Both the position numbers and the translations under genes were made by a program. A model generated the notes under the pieces. It saw only the letters and a program-made list of their open reading frames with translations. It did not search any database and was not told the DNA's origin. DNA of 64,000 nt from Multifurca ochricompacta (taxonomy: Eukaryota > Basidiomycota > Agaricomycetes > Russulales > Russulaceae). Location: positions 310,001-374,000 of the forward strand of contig WTXG01000003.1 of NCBI GenBank assembly GCA_022496185.1, in the 5' to 3' direction. Below, in pieces: positions 21,502-32,789 of this stretch (positions within the stretch are counted from its first letter, which is position 1; each line of letters starts with the position of its first letter).

Positions 21502-23552
21502 ATGGCCTCCAACAAAGCTAAAGCCCCAGAGATCACCGGGCCTTTAGAAGAACAAGCTCCAGCTGAGGCTGAGGCTGGAGCAGGTGATGAGTCTAGCTCA
21601 GAATCCGAGACCGACGCCCCAGCAACTGCTTACACTGAGTCGGGTCCATCCCAAACGTCTAAAAAGAAGAAGAAGAAACGCTCCAAAGTCGCGCGGGTAA
21701 TTTCTGCGCTCAAAGGTGATGCCGTACCACAGGCTGTCGTTGACCAAGTGGTCGCAAAAGTCAAAGATGAGCACGGCGAGAATTCTCCCGCAGCTGACGA
21801 GGAAACCGTGCGCCAACTACTCAAACAGCTCAAGCTGAAGGACGTGGCTGAAGGAAAAGTTGGATTGGGAGGGAAGAATAAGAAGGATGCCGGGGATCAT
21901 AGGGTGTGCCATTTTTTTTGCAGGAACGTATCGAGTATCATTCTCACCTCGATGGCATAGTTCTGGGGGACTCAGCCCGTTCCCCACTACGGTGCGTCGT
22001 ATGCTCCTTGCTCGCAAGTTCTGTTCACTTATACCGGTTCAGGTGATAGCGCTCCAGATGAAGACGGGTATATTGAACCATCTAAGCCCAGTGAAGAAGT
22101 GAGGCAAGATCCTTACCCCCTTCCCAGGGATTTCGAATGGAGTATTCTCGACATAACCGAACCTGGCCAGGTTAGGACAGGCCCACCCCATCCTTGCAAG
22201 ACGATTCACTTACTCTGATTCCTGCAGATTAAAGAGGTGTACGAGCTTCTATCAGCCAACTACGTTGAGGATGACCAAGCTGCATTCCGATTCCAATACA
22301 CGGCCGAGTTCCTAGAGTGGTACATCAAGTTTTAGTTTACGCCCTCCCTTCTTTCTAATTTCTTGACTCACAGGGCTTTGAAACCCCCAGGATGGCACAG
22401 GGAGTGGCACATCGGTGTTCGCGTCTCGTCCAATAAGAAGCTAGTCGCCTTCATCTCTGGTGTTCCCATACATCTTCGCGTTCGCAAGAAGTGAATCTTC
22501 CGCGCCGTTTCCTTCTGTCTTCTGTCTTTACTGATGCGTCCCCAGTGACCTTCGTGCCGTTGAGATAAATTATCTCTGTGTGCACAAGAAACTACGCTCG
22601 AAGCGTCTCGCTCCAGTACTGATTAAAGAGGTCACTCGACAATGTCATCTCAAAGGCGTTTTCCAAGCAATCTACACCGCGGGCATCGTGATCCCTACGC
22701 CCATCTCTACGTCCAGGTATTATCACCGCACGCTAAACGTGGCTAAGCTTGTCGATGTCAAATTCACATATGTGCCCCGCAACATGACCATCGCTCGCAT
22801 GATCCGACAGTTCAAAGTGCCGTCTACCCCTGTGCTTTCACGCGCTGGTTTAAGGGAGATGGAGGAGAGGGATGTCTCCGCTGTCACAGACCTGTACCGG
22901 AGATACATGGAACGCTTCGATATGGTCCCACTGCTAGAGGAGGAGGATGTACGACATCAATTCCTCAGTGGGCGTGGCACCGGGGAAAAAGAAGCCTCAA
23001 CAGGACGGCGGCCAGGTCAAGTCGTGTGGACGTATGTTGTCGAGGTACACTCTTCTTCCACTCTTCTCTATCTGTCCAAGACTGACTGTTCGTACGTCAG
23101 AATCCGGAAACGCATGCTATTACTGACTTTTTCTCATACTACACACTTCCATCAACAGTCGTATCGCACCCCCGGTATAACCTCCTGGAGGCTGCGTACC
23201 TCTATTACTATGCGTCCGACACCGCTTTTGTGGAGAACGCGGACGAGCTTGGACTGTTAAAACGTCGGTTGACGGAACTCATTGGCGACGCTATTATCTT
23301 GGCTGACCAGGCGAAATTCGACGTCTTTAATGCGCTCACACTAATGGATAATTCACTGTTCTTGCAAGAACTGAAGGTAGCGTGTTTATACCGAATTGTT
23401 TAGCTTCTTTCGCTAATAAATCACGTACAGTTTGGATCTGGAGATGGGCTACTGAATTTTATTTGTATAACTGGCGGTCTAAGCCACTTGCCGGTCTAAG
23501 CGCAACAGAGGACAGAAGTGCAGGGCGAGGAGTCGGCGTAGTCATGCTTTAA
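21502..23552 (+). CDS. NMT1: Glycylpeptide N-tetradecanoyltransferase (N-myristoyltransferase)
   Basis: Start at 21502. A lysine-rich N-terminus ('KKKKKKRSK') probably gives ribosome association. Then come '[13 protein letters not shown]' (spliced), '[20 protein letters not shown]', '[21 protein letters not shown]' and the signature '[20 protein letters not shown]'. Later motifs are '[18 protein letters not shown]' and '[18 protein letters not shown]'. The enzyme transfers myristate from myristoyl-CoA to N-terminal glycine of proteins in the cytosol and is essential in fungi. The conserved C-terminus '[13 protein letters not shown]' up to 'GVGVVML' is out of frame after the TTTT run at 23457-23460, where one T appears to be missing. 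As written, the frame would stop at about 23500. The stop at 23552 assumes the missing base. Confidence 0.93.
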
Positions 23553-24035
23553 CTGGTCATGAATTTGGTGAAGTCAGACACCTAACATCCAGCGGTGATT
23601 TTAAGCATATTGTGAGAAAAATAGATGATCCAATTTGTTACGACATTCAGCCTGGCTGGTAGTATTTCTTCGAAAGGTGTGCTTGCGGTGTGGGCTGCCG
23701 GTGTGGGCTGCCTTACGAGCCGAAAGCGCAAGGCTGAAGCTCACGTACTGGCTCTCTCGCCGGTGCGATTATAGGTTTCGTAGGGTCTATTAAGGAAGGA
23801 TACACATCCTGCATGCTTCCTGGACGCTTCAGATGTCCGCCTAGGTGACCTATACTACTAGTGTACGTGCGTAGATGGTTGCAGCAGGACTCACCTGACT
23901 TGCTACTTCTACATCGCGAAATGTCCAGTCTGGTCGAATGGCACATAATTTGCGCAATGATCAATGAGGGCAGAATATAAACTTTGATTGCTGCTGTGAT
24001 AAAGTGTACACGACTCAACCGTCGTAGCTCAATGC
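23553..24035. other. Convergent intergenic region NMT1/UFD1
   Basis: About 480 bp of presumed 3' untranslated sequence from two convergent genes. No feature recognised. Confidence 0.45.
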
Positions 24036-25797
24036 CTAATCCAATTCCAAATCGCTATCAATCACAATCGCATCGTCATCATCATCAATACCAAAATCAG
24101 GCGTCGGACTGCGTTCGCGACCCGGCGGCTTCTTGCTGGAGCGCTGCGGAAGACGTGGTATGCTCGCACCACCTACCCCAACCAGACCTGTACCGAACGT
24201 CCGTGTACCAATCCCATTTGACGGCCGCGGACCAAGGCTTCGCCCCTGCCCTGTGCCCCAACTCGCTTCGTCTGATTTCTTGTCCCCTGTATTGTCCGTA
24301 GCCTTTCCCTTGCCTTTCCCTTGAGTGGAGGAGCTAGTATCTCGCCCGTTGAGCGAGTTGCCAGCTCCGACAAAGGCAGTCGGAGGCTCGGAGTGTGTGA
24401 GCGACTAGAAAGCTAACTAGCACAAAAAGAAGATACCTTTGACGGTGATTCCTCTTCGGGTACTGATGGAGGAGTATATGGAGGAATGTTGAAGCCGAAG
24501 AACAATTTACCGAATGGAAGATTAAGAGGAGCGGGAATTTTCCCTTCACTCTCGAGGTCTTCGTTCACAACAACGCGGTGTTGACTATGGCATATCAGCA
24601 AGGCTATAACAAGGCCCGCGGGTGGCTCACTCAGTCCGAATGATCTTGCTCGACACTGGGACTTGCTCGGGGGCGCGATGCGTGATCCCGCGCCCCTTCG
24701 TCTTCCGTCCCCCAAGAGTCTCCCCCCGACCCTTGAATGTCTCCCATGCATCACCATCTTTGCTGACAGTAGTGCCAGCCTTGCTTGTGCCAGCAAAGTT
24801 CCCGCCTATTGAGCTTGCGGGGCGGCTGGAGCCGGGGGTCTGCGGGCTAAGGTCAATGTTAAGTTTGGATGCCATCGTTGAGGGCGGTGCGGCCTTGGGG
24901 CGCTCGGGTTCAACGTAACCAACGGGTGGAGCAAAGTCGACCTCGAGGTCGGTATCAAGAATTGAGATACCCTCGCCGCCGGGCGTTGTTTCCATTACGA
25001 GTAAGCCGAAGATAATGGAATTGTAAGATATCTCAATGATATCACCCTGTGTGAGAGCGGTAAAATTACGGAGGGCTTGCTCCAAGCTGTAACAACGTGA
25101 CTTAGGAGAGTATAGGCCAATGAGGATGCATCCTTACACGGCCTTAGGGTCTGAAATTTCAAGAAAGTGGACATGCTGGGCTTGAAGCTTGACAAACCGG
25201 CCCTTAAGGAGCTCTGTGCCGGTGATACGGACGGGATCACCCTCGTTTAATCGCAGAGTCTTCATCATCCAATAAGGGAGGTGAACGACTCCCTCTTCAG
25301 CAATGAACTCAAGGACGCCAGCATGGGTGGAAGCAGCAGGATTCTGAGGATTCCTAAGTTTGAACATCCATGGTGATTCAAGATCAAGGGAAGTGAGTTG
25401 GGCGAGAGCAGATGGTGGCAAGATGACTTGTTTGGTCGGTAAGAGAAATCAAGTAGTATTGATAGATTTTGCAACGTACTCTTCCCACCATAACTCAAGT
25501 TCTCTCGTTCACGCCCAGGTAGCATGGCGACACTGTATGCCTTGAGATACTCATCGTAGGATCCCGGGTTCGATCTTTGACCCCTGGGATAACCGAATCC
25601 TCCTCCGAATCCTCTGTAAACCTATTGTGAATGGGGAGGCATCTGAGAGAGTAACGGCCATGATTGCCATACTGTGCGAACTGGGCAAATAAGCCAGCGG
25701 GGCCCCCCGGAGCTGCATCATCTTCCTCACCGAACTAGAGGCAAAAATAAAGGTGAGAAAGGGAAGATAAAATACTTTGTAAACTCACAAAATTCAT
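24036..25797 (-). CDS. UFD1: Ubiquitin fusion degradation protein 1 (UFD1)
   Basis: From 25797 ('MNF', then an intron) the protein has a Gly-rich N-terminus and 'YDEYLKAYSVAMLPGRE'. The UFD1 double-psi barrel follows: 'ILPPSALAQLTSLDLESPWM', 'HAGVLEFIAEEGVVHLPYWM' and 'ALRNFTALTQGDIIEISYN'. A spliced C-terminal half has 'LPFGKLFFGFNIPPYTPP' and a Ser/Gly/Lys-rich tail ending in a run of six Asp and 'AIVIDSDLELD' at 24036. UFD1 with NPL4 recruits the CDC48/p97 ATPase to ubiquitinated proteins, for example in ER-associated degradation. The exon join just before 'YRGFGGGFGYP' (about 25600) is uncertain. Divergent from CCT4 with 183 bp between starts. Confidence 0.93.
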
Positions 25798-25980
25798 TTC
25801 AGGATTGTTGTAGTAGTAGGTAGGTGGGTGGAAGTTCCCCCTTTTCAATTCTTCAATTACGCGTTCATTCACGTGATGATTAACGGACGGCAAGGTCCGG
25901 ACCGTTCAAGATCATTGTGGCATGAGCATAGGCGTGGGCATGGGCACAGTAACACAAGACAAGTAGGTACAAAGTACACA
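25798..25980. promoter_or_regulatory. Divergent promoter UFD1/CCT4
   Basis: 183 bp between the start codons. It contains a CACGTGATGATTAACG segment near 25870. Confidence 0.5.
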
Positions 25981-28045
25981 ATGACTTCGGTAACAGCTCC
26001 AGCAGTTCCAAGAGCACCCCTTCCATCTACTTCTGGTGCAAATAAGTCTTTCAATGACAGGGTATATCCTCATTAATTTTTTCTGTATATCATGGTTTTA
26101 TGAACACGCGTGCAGGGAAAGCCAATGGAAGTTCGCTTGTCCAACCTGATCGCTGCGAAAGGTTTGTCGTTCCGTTCCAAAATCGCCGAAAAATCTATTC
26201 CGAGCGTGGTCCATCGTAGCGATCAGCGATGCCGTGCGAACGTCACTTGGACCTCGTGGAATGGACAAGATGGTTCGAGACATCTAACCCGCGATTTTTC
26301 TCGCGTCTTTCTCACCATCGTTCTAACAGATCCAAACTGCCAAAGGAGAGGTCCTTGTAACAAATGATGGTGCTACTATTCTGCGAAACATTCAGGCTTT
26401 GCATCCCGCCTCGAAAATGGTGAGCAGGCAGGCGCTCCTCTTAATATTCACGATGTGATGCTGATATCTACTGTCTGAATAGCTCGTTGACTTATCGGCA
26501 GCCCAGGACGTCGAAGCTGGTGATGGAACCACATCCGTCGTTGTCCTCGCTGGAAGCCTACTCGGAGCAGCCGAGAAAATGCTTCAAAAAGGCATTCATC
26601 CAACAATCATCGCCGAATCTTTTTTGAAGGCATCGGCCAAGGCTGTCGAATTCCTCACTGAAATATCAACCCCAATTGATCTAAACGATCGTAATACGCT
26701 ATTAAGGGTGGCAAGCACGTCCCTGAACTCCAAGGCAAGTCATAAATTTTGCTTACTTTTGACCCAGCTCACCGAGTGCACAGATCGTTTCTCAATATTC
26801 ATCCACCCTGGCACCTATTGCCGTTTCTGCTGTTACTCGCCTTGTCACACCCACTTCCTCAAACGTAGATTTACGAGATATACGCATCGTTAAGAAGGTT
26901 GGCGGTACAATAGAAGATACAGAACTTATCGATGGCGTCGTCCTTAACCAAAACGTCGTTGTCGCAGCTGGCGGCCCGACAAGAATTGAGAAAGCGAAAA
27001 TTGGCCTTATCCAGTTCCACCTCAGTGCTCCCAAACCTGACGTTAGCTGCCAACTCCCACTGATTTTGGACGATAACTGACGGGCATTGTAGATGGACAA
27101 CACAGTTGTCATAAATGATTATCGGCAAATGGACAAGGTCATCAAGGAGGGACGCACATACCTGCTTAATATCTGCAAAAAGATTAAAAAGAGTGGCTGT
27201 AACGTCCTGCTCATTCAGAAGTCTATCCTCCGCGACGCGGTAGACGACACGTCCCTCACCTTCCTCAAGCGCCTCAACATTCTCGCCGTCAAGGATGTCG
27301 AACGCGATGAGATTGACTTCCTCACAAAGAGTCTGGGATGCAAGCCTGTCGCGGACATCGAGGCATTCACAGAGGATAAGCTTGGATATGCAGATCTCGT
27401 GGAAGAGATGAACAATGATGGTGTAAAAGTTGTTAAGATCACGGGTGTGAAGAATAGGGGGCGCACAGTCAGCATCCTCGCGATGAGCAGCAACCAGCTT
27501 GTTCTCGATGAATGCGAGCGTTCCATCCATGACGCGCTATGCGTCGTACGTTGTCTTGTCAAGAAGCGGTACGCCTGTCAGTTCCTGATTTTTTCTTCCA
27601 CTCTCAACGAGTCGTCTGCATCCGTCTTAGCGCGCTAATCGGTGGTGGTGGTGCGCCAGAGATCCACGTATCGCGAATGCTTTCGCAATATGCTCAGGCT
27701 CTCACTGGTATGGAGGCGTACTGCTTCCAGGCATACGCCGACGCTCTCGAGGTCATTCCGACAACACTCGCTGAAAATGCTGGACTCAACCCTATCGCGA
27801 TCGTCACCGAGTTGCGCAATCGTCATGCGCTCGGGGAGCGAAATGCGGGCATAAACGTTCGGAAGGTGTGCCTGCTTTCTTTTTTATGCTGGGAATGACT
27901 TTGACGGTGGAAACAGGGACAAATCTCTAACATCCTTGAAGAGGACGTCGTACAGCCGTTGTTGGTGTCGACGAGTGCGCTCGAACTCGCGACGGAGACG
28001 GTAACACTACTTTTGAAGATCGACGATTACGTGCAGGCAAGGTAG
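25981..28045 (+). CDS. CCT4: T-complex protein 1 subunit delta (chaperonin CCT4)
   Basis: Start at 25981. Group II chaperonin motifs appear in order over about seven exons: 'GPRGMDKM', '[16 protein letters not shown]', '[19 protein letters not shown]' (ATP site), '[17 protein letters not shown]', '[20 protein letters not shown]', '[17 protein letters not shown]' and '[14 protein letters not shown]', ending '..IDDYVQAR' at 28045. The delta-specific wording (for example '[20 protein letters not shown]') separates it from other CCT subunits. It is one of eight subunits of the cytosolic TRiC/CCT ring that folds actin, tubulin and others. No frame interruption seen. Convergent with the armadillo gene. 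Confidence 0.95.
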
Positions 28046-28354
28046 GGTGGAAGAGAAGTTAGCATGTGTACGCGCAGACACGAGATGCAAAATTCATTTC
28101 ATTCGATCAGCACAACAAAAAGTCCAGAGTTTAGAACACGAGAGAGGATGGCGGCAAAATCTAGCACAGTTGGCCATCCTCATCATCCCACAGACCCTCC
28201 GAAAGGATTTGATGTGCACCAAAAAACAGCGGTATCTACAGTGCGCAAAAGTACGAAATATTAGTTCACGAAAACACATAGCGCTACAAGCGACAGGAAT
28301 ACACGAGAGCGAATGGACAACTGAATAAATACGTGCGAAAACTCCAGAACTCTT

Positions 28355-30995
28355 TCATCCCCAACGCTGCAACGCGCCGACTGCCGCCGTCTTCAGGCGA
28401 GATTCCTTCTCGGCGTCGGCAGCACTGACAATAAGTGGTCGCAGCTCCGCTTTTAGCTTGGCCAGCTCCGGCATGCGCTCCGTATCGACACCGCCTTCGC
28501 GGCCGACCTGGCCTAATAGTATGCATGCATTTGCGCGCACTTCTTCGGGCACGTTCGCCTGGTGGCGTCTGAGAAGGTGTGCGAGCGTGTCGACAGTGCG
28601 GCCAGGCGCGGTCACCGGTGAGCCGATCTCGCTGTCCCCTGCGGAGCCAGGGGCAGAGCTCCTTGAACCTCGTGCGGCAGTGGCGTCGTGATTGCATCGA
28701 GTACAATATTTGCTATAACCGGATAACGCGGAAGGGAAATGAGAGTGTCGCGTTGGGGGGGAGCAGAAAATAAGTTGTGAGCAAGGGGTGGCGAAAACAA
28801 AATCGCCGCGATGACGCACCAGACTGTATACTGAGAAGCGTGAGAGCGACGATTCCTTCGTTTACGAGGATCGGGTACTTCTTACTGCGCCCGACGAGTT
28901 GTGCAGGGCGAGAGCGAGGGCTGGAGAACTGACAACGCCCATCGCTGTCTTCCGCCTCTCCCCGTCCTTTGTATCTTCATGCCAAAGGTCCGGATGACGT
29001 TAACGAAAACGCGAGTACCCTCACTCTTGACTGCGGTCGTGTCAGAACGCTTGACGAGGCTGAGGATCTGGTGTAACCCTGTGGTCTCCGGACCTTGCCC
29101 TTCAGATGGTACCGTCAAATCGTAGCAATTCTTAGCTATTTTCAAAAACCATGAGTTGTCTCGTCTTTCGAGACAGATATGACGATGAACCTTCACAGAC
29201 TCACCATTGCCGCTGCACAAGTGTTTTGCGACGCCGATGGCATTGACCTGAACCATTTCAGCGATATCCGAGGACGGCTGGAAGATATTACAGCCGACGA
29301 GTCTCTTGATGATACTAGCCTCTCCAAGAGGTGCACGAGTGGGCGCAGCGTACGCGAGATGCTTAAGCAAACCGATGACACCATGCTTGACTTTGATATC
29401 CGTTTCCGGGCGTAGCAACGCAGCAAGATCGGGGGCAATGCTGATAGGAGGGCTTGTTAGGGTGACAGAGTGTGCGCCTATAATACAGACTCTGAAAACA
29501 GCTCTCCTGAAGGACAAGGAATAGAACACACCATGACGCAAAAGATTTCCTAAAGTCAAAGTAGCGCAGACTAAAAGGTCGTCTCTGTTATTATCTTTCA
29601 GGTCCGTGTGCGTCTTAATCCATTGAATCATCTGCGCGACAAGCGCTCCGCCTGGCTGCTTCTGGTCTGAGTCATCCCACAACACGTCTACGTTTTTCGC
29701 CTCGCCTGCGATCTCGACGACTGCCTTGATGAGTGCTGCCTTGCAAAAGTCAAAGGAACGCTCGCGCTGGGCATTATCGCCAGGGAGGTCTGTCCAGAGC
29801 GGGTGATAGTCGCCACGGTCGATGAACTCGAGTATATCTGCCAGACAGCGCACTCCATGGTGCTCATCTGGGAAGGCCATGCCGCGAGCCAGAGAAAGCC
29901 TTACATCCTCGTCGTCGAGTGCAAGCGCCTCAAGGAGCGAGCATGATTCCTCGAAAGCTTCAAGGTCAGCGGACACGAGCGTGCGCCGCAGAGGGGTCGC
30001 CGAATTGAATGGCTGAGATGGTTTCCCGAAGGGTGGGATGAATGAACGCGCGGGGGTGACGAGCTGAGGGAGAGTATCTGGCCCGAATACAGTTGACGCT
30101 GTGACGGGCTCTTTTTGAGCGAAGATCTCAGGGGATGGTATTTACAACGGCGCACCATTGTCTTTGAGCTCTCCGATGGCACGCCATGCCCAGGAAGAAA
30201 GACCGCTCCGTAACTGCCATGATTCATCAAATTCTTCGGGTGGAATATGCGGCGCTGGGCTCCTTGCCCAAGCGCCGGCAGGATATATTGCCCCCACTAG
30301 GCGAAGGATCGCCACAGGTGCCTCGGCAGTATTAAGTGCGATTTTGACAGGCTCTTGATTGATAGGCATATTAGTGCAAACAACAACCACTACATCGCAG
30401 AGGGCTATGCGTACCATATCCCAGACTCGCATTCAATATCACGCCAATGGCCGTTCGGACGACCTTTAGATGAGCCACAGAGAGAGGGAGAAAATCCGTC
30501 GCTTTATCAGGAGGGATAAGGTCGGTGTAGCGCTCGAGCAGCGTGACGAGGGCGTGAAGGAACCCCGACTCAAGAAGGTGGCCTCTGTTCTCATCTGTCA
30601 GGGGGGATTACTGCTTGTGAAGAGTGAAGACAAGGCAGAAGTCCACACCGTGATCCACGCAGATGTTGGCCCCGACCCGGAGAGTCTCGTAAAGTGCGGG
30701 AGGTGGGAGACATCTGGCACGCGCAGGCCGCGTAAGGCGTCTTTGATTATCGCTGCTAAGACGGCGGGCAACTGTGTCGCTCCCACTGCTCTCTGAGTAT
30801 CGCCTGCAATAAGATTGTCCTGTCTCTGAGCTGAGAGTATCAAGGCCTTGAAAAAAAACAACGCGCACTGTTCTTCACCCTCAATGAATTCGCCAATGCC
30901 TGAGCGGTACCTTCCAGTTTGTTCCAATCAGCATCAGACTGTCGCGTTTGCCCGATGAGCTCGGCAGCGAGCGCGAGAATACCGGAATCAGCCAT
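28355..30995 (-). CDS. Armadillo-repeat protein, SmgGDS/RAP1GDS1-like
   Basis: The start at 30995 gives 'MADSGILALAAELIGQTRQS'. The long helical repeat protein ends at 28355 with 'VREGGVDTERMPELAKL'-type sequence (seen as 'LLGQVGREGGVDTERMPEL') and 'KTAAVGALQRWG'. Repeats are visible in 'RPETDIKVKHGVIGLLKHLAYAA', 'EMVQVNAIGVAKHLC' and 'LVKRSDTTAVKSEGTRVFVNV'. This organisation resembles SmgGDS (RAP1GDS1), an ARM protein acting as exchange factor and chaperone for prenylated Ras/Rho-family GTPases. The subfamily call is inference from general pattern, not from a diagnostic motif. A one-base frame loss is suspected near 28640-28690, after 'PLPHEVQ'. Confidence 0.7.
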
Positions 30996-31175
30996 CTTCG
31001 GGAGTTTAGTTGTCGTGAAGCAAAGCAGAAGCAGAAGAGCGAGCGAGATAAGTATGAGTAGCAGGTACAAGTACTACTGCTACCACCACCTCATTGCCAA
31101 AATCTCAATTCGAATCCGATAAAGCAGTGCGCGCTTAAATTCAACTTCAACGCCAGCACAGTGGCTCATCATGTC

Positions 31176-32521
31176 CTACAATCTTGCATGCTGAGTCGGC
31201 GCATTTATTACCTCCTCAGGGAGTGGCCCTTTCTCCGAACTTGCGATATTCAATTTGAGTTGCGCGACAGTACTCACACCACAAATGATGCCATCATCAG
31301 GGGAAAGTGTTGAATGATGTTGCAACCATCGATATCCTATCTCTCCCAACGGAATGTTGGCTTTCTCCTGATTACGTGCGCTGCCGTCAGCTCAAGGAAC
31401 ACCGCAAACAGTAAATGAATGGGTAATCATCTCACACTCGCCGCCCTAACAATTTTCATGGCCTCGAAATGGCTGTCGTTCAGATACCACTTTTGCAACA
31501 TGTGCTTACTACCGGCATCTTCCTTACTTATCTTCCCCGCGAAGAATCCAGCCCTAAGTACGGGTCAGCAGCATCGAAATCGACGATATAGGATCACGCA
31601 CGCCAGTGCGTTATAGGTGACTATCCTAAGGCCATACTTGCGAGAAGCAGGGATTAGCTCTTGCTCCAGCGCGCGACTGATCGCGTTATATCGACTGGAT
31701 GACTGGTCATTATTACCTCCACTCGACTATCGCATAGAAACACCTACGTTTGATAGTAAGTTGGCCGAATCCAATTGTTTGCCTTGCATATGTGAATAAT
31801 TTCAACGAGCTAGTAAGTTCGTGAAATTTCGATGCTCCCTATCGTAATGTATCCTGGTGCTTACCTCCCACGCGGCAAAGTTGCTCAAACCAAAAAACTG
31901 GCTAATTCATGTTCGCGATAATCCCCAAGAGACGGAGATAGGCGCACTCACAACTTTCCTTCTCCATGCAATTTGTTTATTTCTCTCAGTGTGTCCTCAA
32001 ATGGTACGGCCCTGTCCGGTTGGTGGAGATAAAAACACGAATCTTGTGCGGATGCAGAGCCTTGAGGGAAGTTTCTAACACAGATCTGATGGCTTCGGGT
32101 TGATGACCCCTAGGATGATTCATTGGATGAATTCTACGTGCTCGTTTTGATGAGCCGAGGCGAACATAGCAAAAGCAGCTTGATTGCACACTTGGTATCA
32201 ACCGAGCTTCCTTTCAGGTTCAACTTAGACAAGAGCTAAGGTGAGTTGTATAAATCAGACATAGTCTTCCAGTGGGATAAGATGAAGCGCACCTCCTCCG
32301 TTGTACCATCGCCGTACAGACGGGCAGAGTCAGGTTCTTTGTACTTTTCGTGTACGTGTCGACGAGCCCCTGGGCGGCATCAATACTTAACACGGATATG
32401 TGAGTACCGCCAGCTGTGCCCATATTGCCAGTCCACTGTCATGTATACAAAGTTCGGCGTGCGTTTATCAATTCATGTTCATGGTACTTCTTACAAGTAT
32501 AAGGGGGACCCGTGTGGACAT
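31176..32521 (-). CDS. Aldo/keto reductase (AKR, fungal aldehyde-reductase type), nine exons
   Basis: Exons: 32495-32521, 32293-32435, 32192-32235, 31952-32133, 31865-31901, 31748-31809, 31602-31694, 31436-31553 and 31176-31367, with GT-AG introns. Read through, it has 'GNMGTAGG', 'DSARLYGDGTTEE', 'HQPEAIRSVLETSLKAL', 'PFEDTLREINKLHGEGK', 'FFGLSNFAAWE', 'ICKANNWIRPTYYQT', 'YNAISRALEQELIPASRKYG', 'VTYNALAAGFFAGK' and a C-terminal 'YRWLQHHSTL' segment. These are the TIM-barrel motifs of NADPH-dependent aldo/keto reductases near the AKR7 group. The order of catalytic Asp, Tyr and Lys positions fits (Tyr in 'ARLYGDGT'). One base is missing in the tttt run at 32345-32348 and another in aaaaa at 32031-32035 (plus-strand view). 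Neighbour of a P450 relic. Confidence 0.8.
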
Positions 32522-32789
32522 TTTGTTGGTTCAAATAATGAAACGATTTGAACTCCGCACTTCCCTCTTCTTCCCTCCCTCTTCATGACCTGAGTCTGAG
32601 TGGTCCCGCACATGGTAGCCGTGATTTCCAACTCGTTCATGCACGCTACCTGCACCCGCACCGCAACAGCAGCTAGTTAAAGGCCAAGGCCAAATCAATT
32701 TTTTTGTTATGAACCAACTCATGTCCCATCTCAATGAAACCTAACCGCTAGTCCGTGTCCTTCTCGTTTACCATCCTCAGTAACAGAAG

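Noticed and set aside
28458..28691. Plus-strand frames across the ARM gene 3' end
   Set aside because: Shadows of the GC-rich minus-strand coding sequence.
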